Assembly (NCBI GenBank): GCA_034008185.1
Contig: CM067086.1
Location: forward strand, 15,220,507 to 15,284,506
DNA from: Gorsachius magnificus
Lineage: Eukaryota; Chordata; Aves; Pelecaniformes; Ardeidae
DNA: 64,000 bases
Reading direction: 5' to 3'
This document shows positions 62,401-64,000 of the stretch, in pieces. The position numbers and the translations under genes are program-made. The notes below the pieces were generated by a model, which did not search any database, had not been told where the DNA came from, and saw only the letters and a list, made by a program, of their open reading frames with translations. Position 1 is the first letter of the stretch. Every line of letters starts with the position of its first letter.

Positions 62401-64000
62401 TTTTGATTTTTGTGAAAATAAAGTAAAAAAACACCCAAACCCAGTGTTTCTTTGGGCTTAATAATGCTTGCAATGAGTTGTTTGAATGGCCATAGTCATA
62501 GAGTCATAGTGTATATCTGTTGCATAAGAAATAAATACAGATAGTTAAGATCAGCAAATCAATTAGTAAAATTTAAGCAGACGAACATTTGGAAAACTTG
62601 AGTGTAAATAAATTAGATGGTCTAGAAAAATATGCATTATAATTATAAGTAAAATTTTAGAAATGAAAGTTTTATACCACTGGAAATTAACATATATACA
62701 GTTTACATGTTTTTGCTTGCTGCAGAAATTAAGCAAATCTGGATGCCAAAAATTAGTATTTGGAAGTAGGCAAGGATTTTCCCTCTATTCATTATTATTT
62801 CTTTTTGTTATGGTAGCCTTTATAATATGTCAAGATAAAGTTGAATACTATGTCTACAAGCATGTCAGGCAGGGTTTATTTGATAAAAAGTTTCAGAACT
62901 GAGATTTCATGTGCCACGAATGGTCTTTATTTGAAGAGCCAAGGACCTTCCATATGACCCTGAATGGATTACTTGACTGGAAATGTTTGTTTAATTGTCT
63001 ACTATCCCAAATCCCACCTGTCCATTTGACCATCCATGGTACTTGTATGTTTAGCTTCACTTATATTCAGAGTAGTGGTACTGCAATTATTCCTGCATTC
63101 CCTTAAAAGGAAGTAAATTATTTGCAGTTCATGTGGAGAAAAAAAAAAAAAAAAGAGAACAGAGCAAGACATCTGAAAGTTCACCCAGATTGTCTGTAAT
63201 TAAATATGAATTGAACCTTGGTCTCCAGCACCTGAGTCACAAACTTAACTATAGGCCATTCCTCTGCTGCTGGGAGGGTACATGCATCACTTAGTATACC
63301 ACATCATTTAGTTGAATATACAAACTACAAGTAGTTTTCAGAAGAATGTATAATTCATAAAGGTATTAAGAAACACTTCCTTTGGTGGTCATGAAGCTAC
63401 TAGATAGAGACTTTGCCAGGATTAGCAAAGAATAAAAAGACAACCAATAAGACCAAGTCATTGAAATATATGAGGGCCTGGGTAGCCAGATCATCGCATC
63501 TCATAATTAAGACCATTCCAACTTGATTACCAGGGACAGTTTGAGAGTTTGTTAGACACAGAAAGATGAAAGCTGCATTGACCACAAGTCATTTTGAATG
63601 CCACTTATACTCAGAAACTCAAATTAGATTTCTAGAGAGGAAGGAGTCTAGTGCAGGTTAATGAGAGGATAATCTAAATCAGCCCAATCTTGAGCTTAGT
63701 TCTCAGAACTGAGAACTGAGCAATAGTTCTGCAATTGACAAACATTTGGGATGTCTACTGCTCCGTTCAACTGAGTTATTTACCTCATTAACTGTTGTCT
63801 GAAATCCTCCACTGTTTATATTTAATTATAAAAATTCACATGCAGGGTTCAGAAGTTTTTGTATAAAAAGCTTAACCCAGCCCAGTCCAGCCTAGAGTCC
63901 AACCCAGAACATCTTGAGTCAGAAGTCATATAAATACTGGACGTGAGAAAGTGTGCCTAAGAACACTCTGTATTTTGCCTGTGAAAAGAATTCATATGCT
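59431..64000. other. Unique AT-rich sequence, no recognisable gene
   Basis: No gene or clear transposon is seen. The plus strand is pyrimidine-rich at 61.86-62.12 kb, where overlapping hydrophobic frames of 75-83 codons are by-products of T/C-rich composition. A 16-base A run lies at 63139-63154. Short repeated and palindromic motifs ('gttctcag'/'ctgagaac', about 63699-63716) occur near the end. Confidence 0.55.
63139..63154. repeat. Poly(A) run, 16 bases
   Basis: An uninterrupted A run, the longest in the window. No retrocopy precedes it that I can recognise. Confidence 0.8.

Noticed and set aside
62485..62510. 'catagtcatagagtcatag' as a minus-strand CR1 tail
   Set aside because: It resembles the octamer array, but no CR1 3' untranslated sequence follows it.
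1..64000. Bacterial-style operons, CRISPR arrays, tRNA or rRNA genes
   Set aside because: No spaced direct-repeat array, no ribosome-binding-site-led coding runs and no cloverleaf or rRNA signature were seen; the sequence is vertebrate nuclear DNA.

Overview
The window looks like AT-rich, non-coding vertebrate nuclear DNA, most likely from a bird. The main evidence is at least seven fragments of CR1 LINE retrotransposons, several ending in the typical CR1 tail (a 'ttccaaccca' block followed by ATTCTRTG-type octamers). One long copy still shows the CR1 reverse-transcriptase motifs. Other non-avian sauropsids (crocodilians, turtles) also carry CR1, so 'bird' is an inference from how CR1 dominates and from the lack of SINE families typical of mammals.

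Layout: 1-8.1 kb is AT-rich DNA with one AT/AC microsatellite and a few exon-like segments. An old minus-strand CR1 lies at 8.1-8.6 kb and a very old one at 15.1 kb. A short plus-strand CR1 tail is at 21.2-21.5 kb. The main element is a 5'-truncated plus-strand CR1 of about 2.07 kb at 24.95-27.01 kb, carrying a broken ORF2. The stretch 27-43.9 kb is mostly unique AT-rich sequence, with a 47-bp pure pyrimidine tract, a strong exon-like cassette at 31.2 kb and a GA-rich patch at 32.2-32.4 kb. Further CR1 pieces lie at 43.9-44.2 kb (minus), 45.0-45.7 kb (plus) and 58.9-59.4 kb (minus). A possible MIR-type SINE relic is at 52.9 kb. The rest is simple repeats and unique sequence.

No conventional protein-coding gene could be recognised, and I saw no tRNA, rRNA or CRISPR-like array. 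Nearly all open frames are short and of the length expected by chance in AT-rich DNA; the longest ones are sense or antisense to CR1. The window is best read as intergenic DNA or the inside of a very large intron. The least explained signals are exon-like cassettes on the plus strand (1.1, 2.7, 3.3, 12.9, 18.5, 19.0 and 31.2 kb), an 850-bp stretch at 50.9-51.8 kb with few stops in one frame, and a few patches whose composition or motifs resemble conserved regulatory DNA. I did not find a convincing new biological system here.
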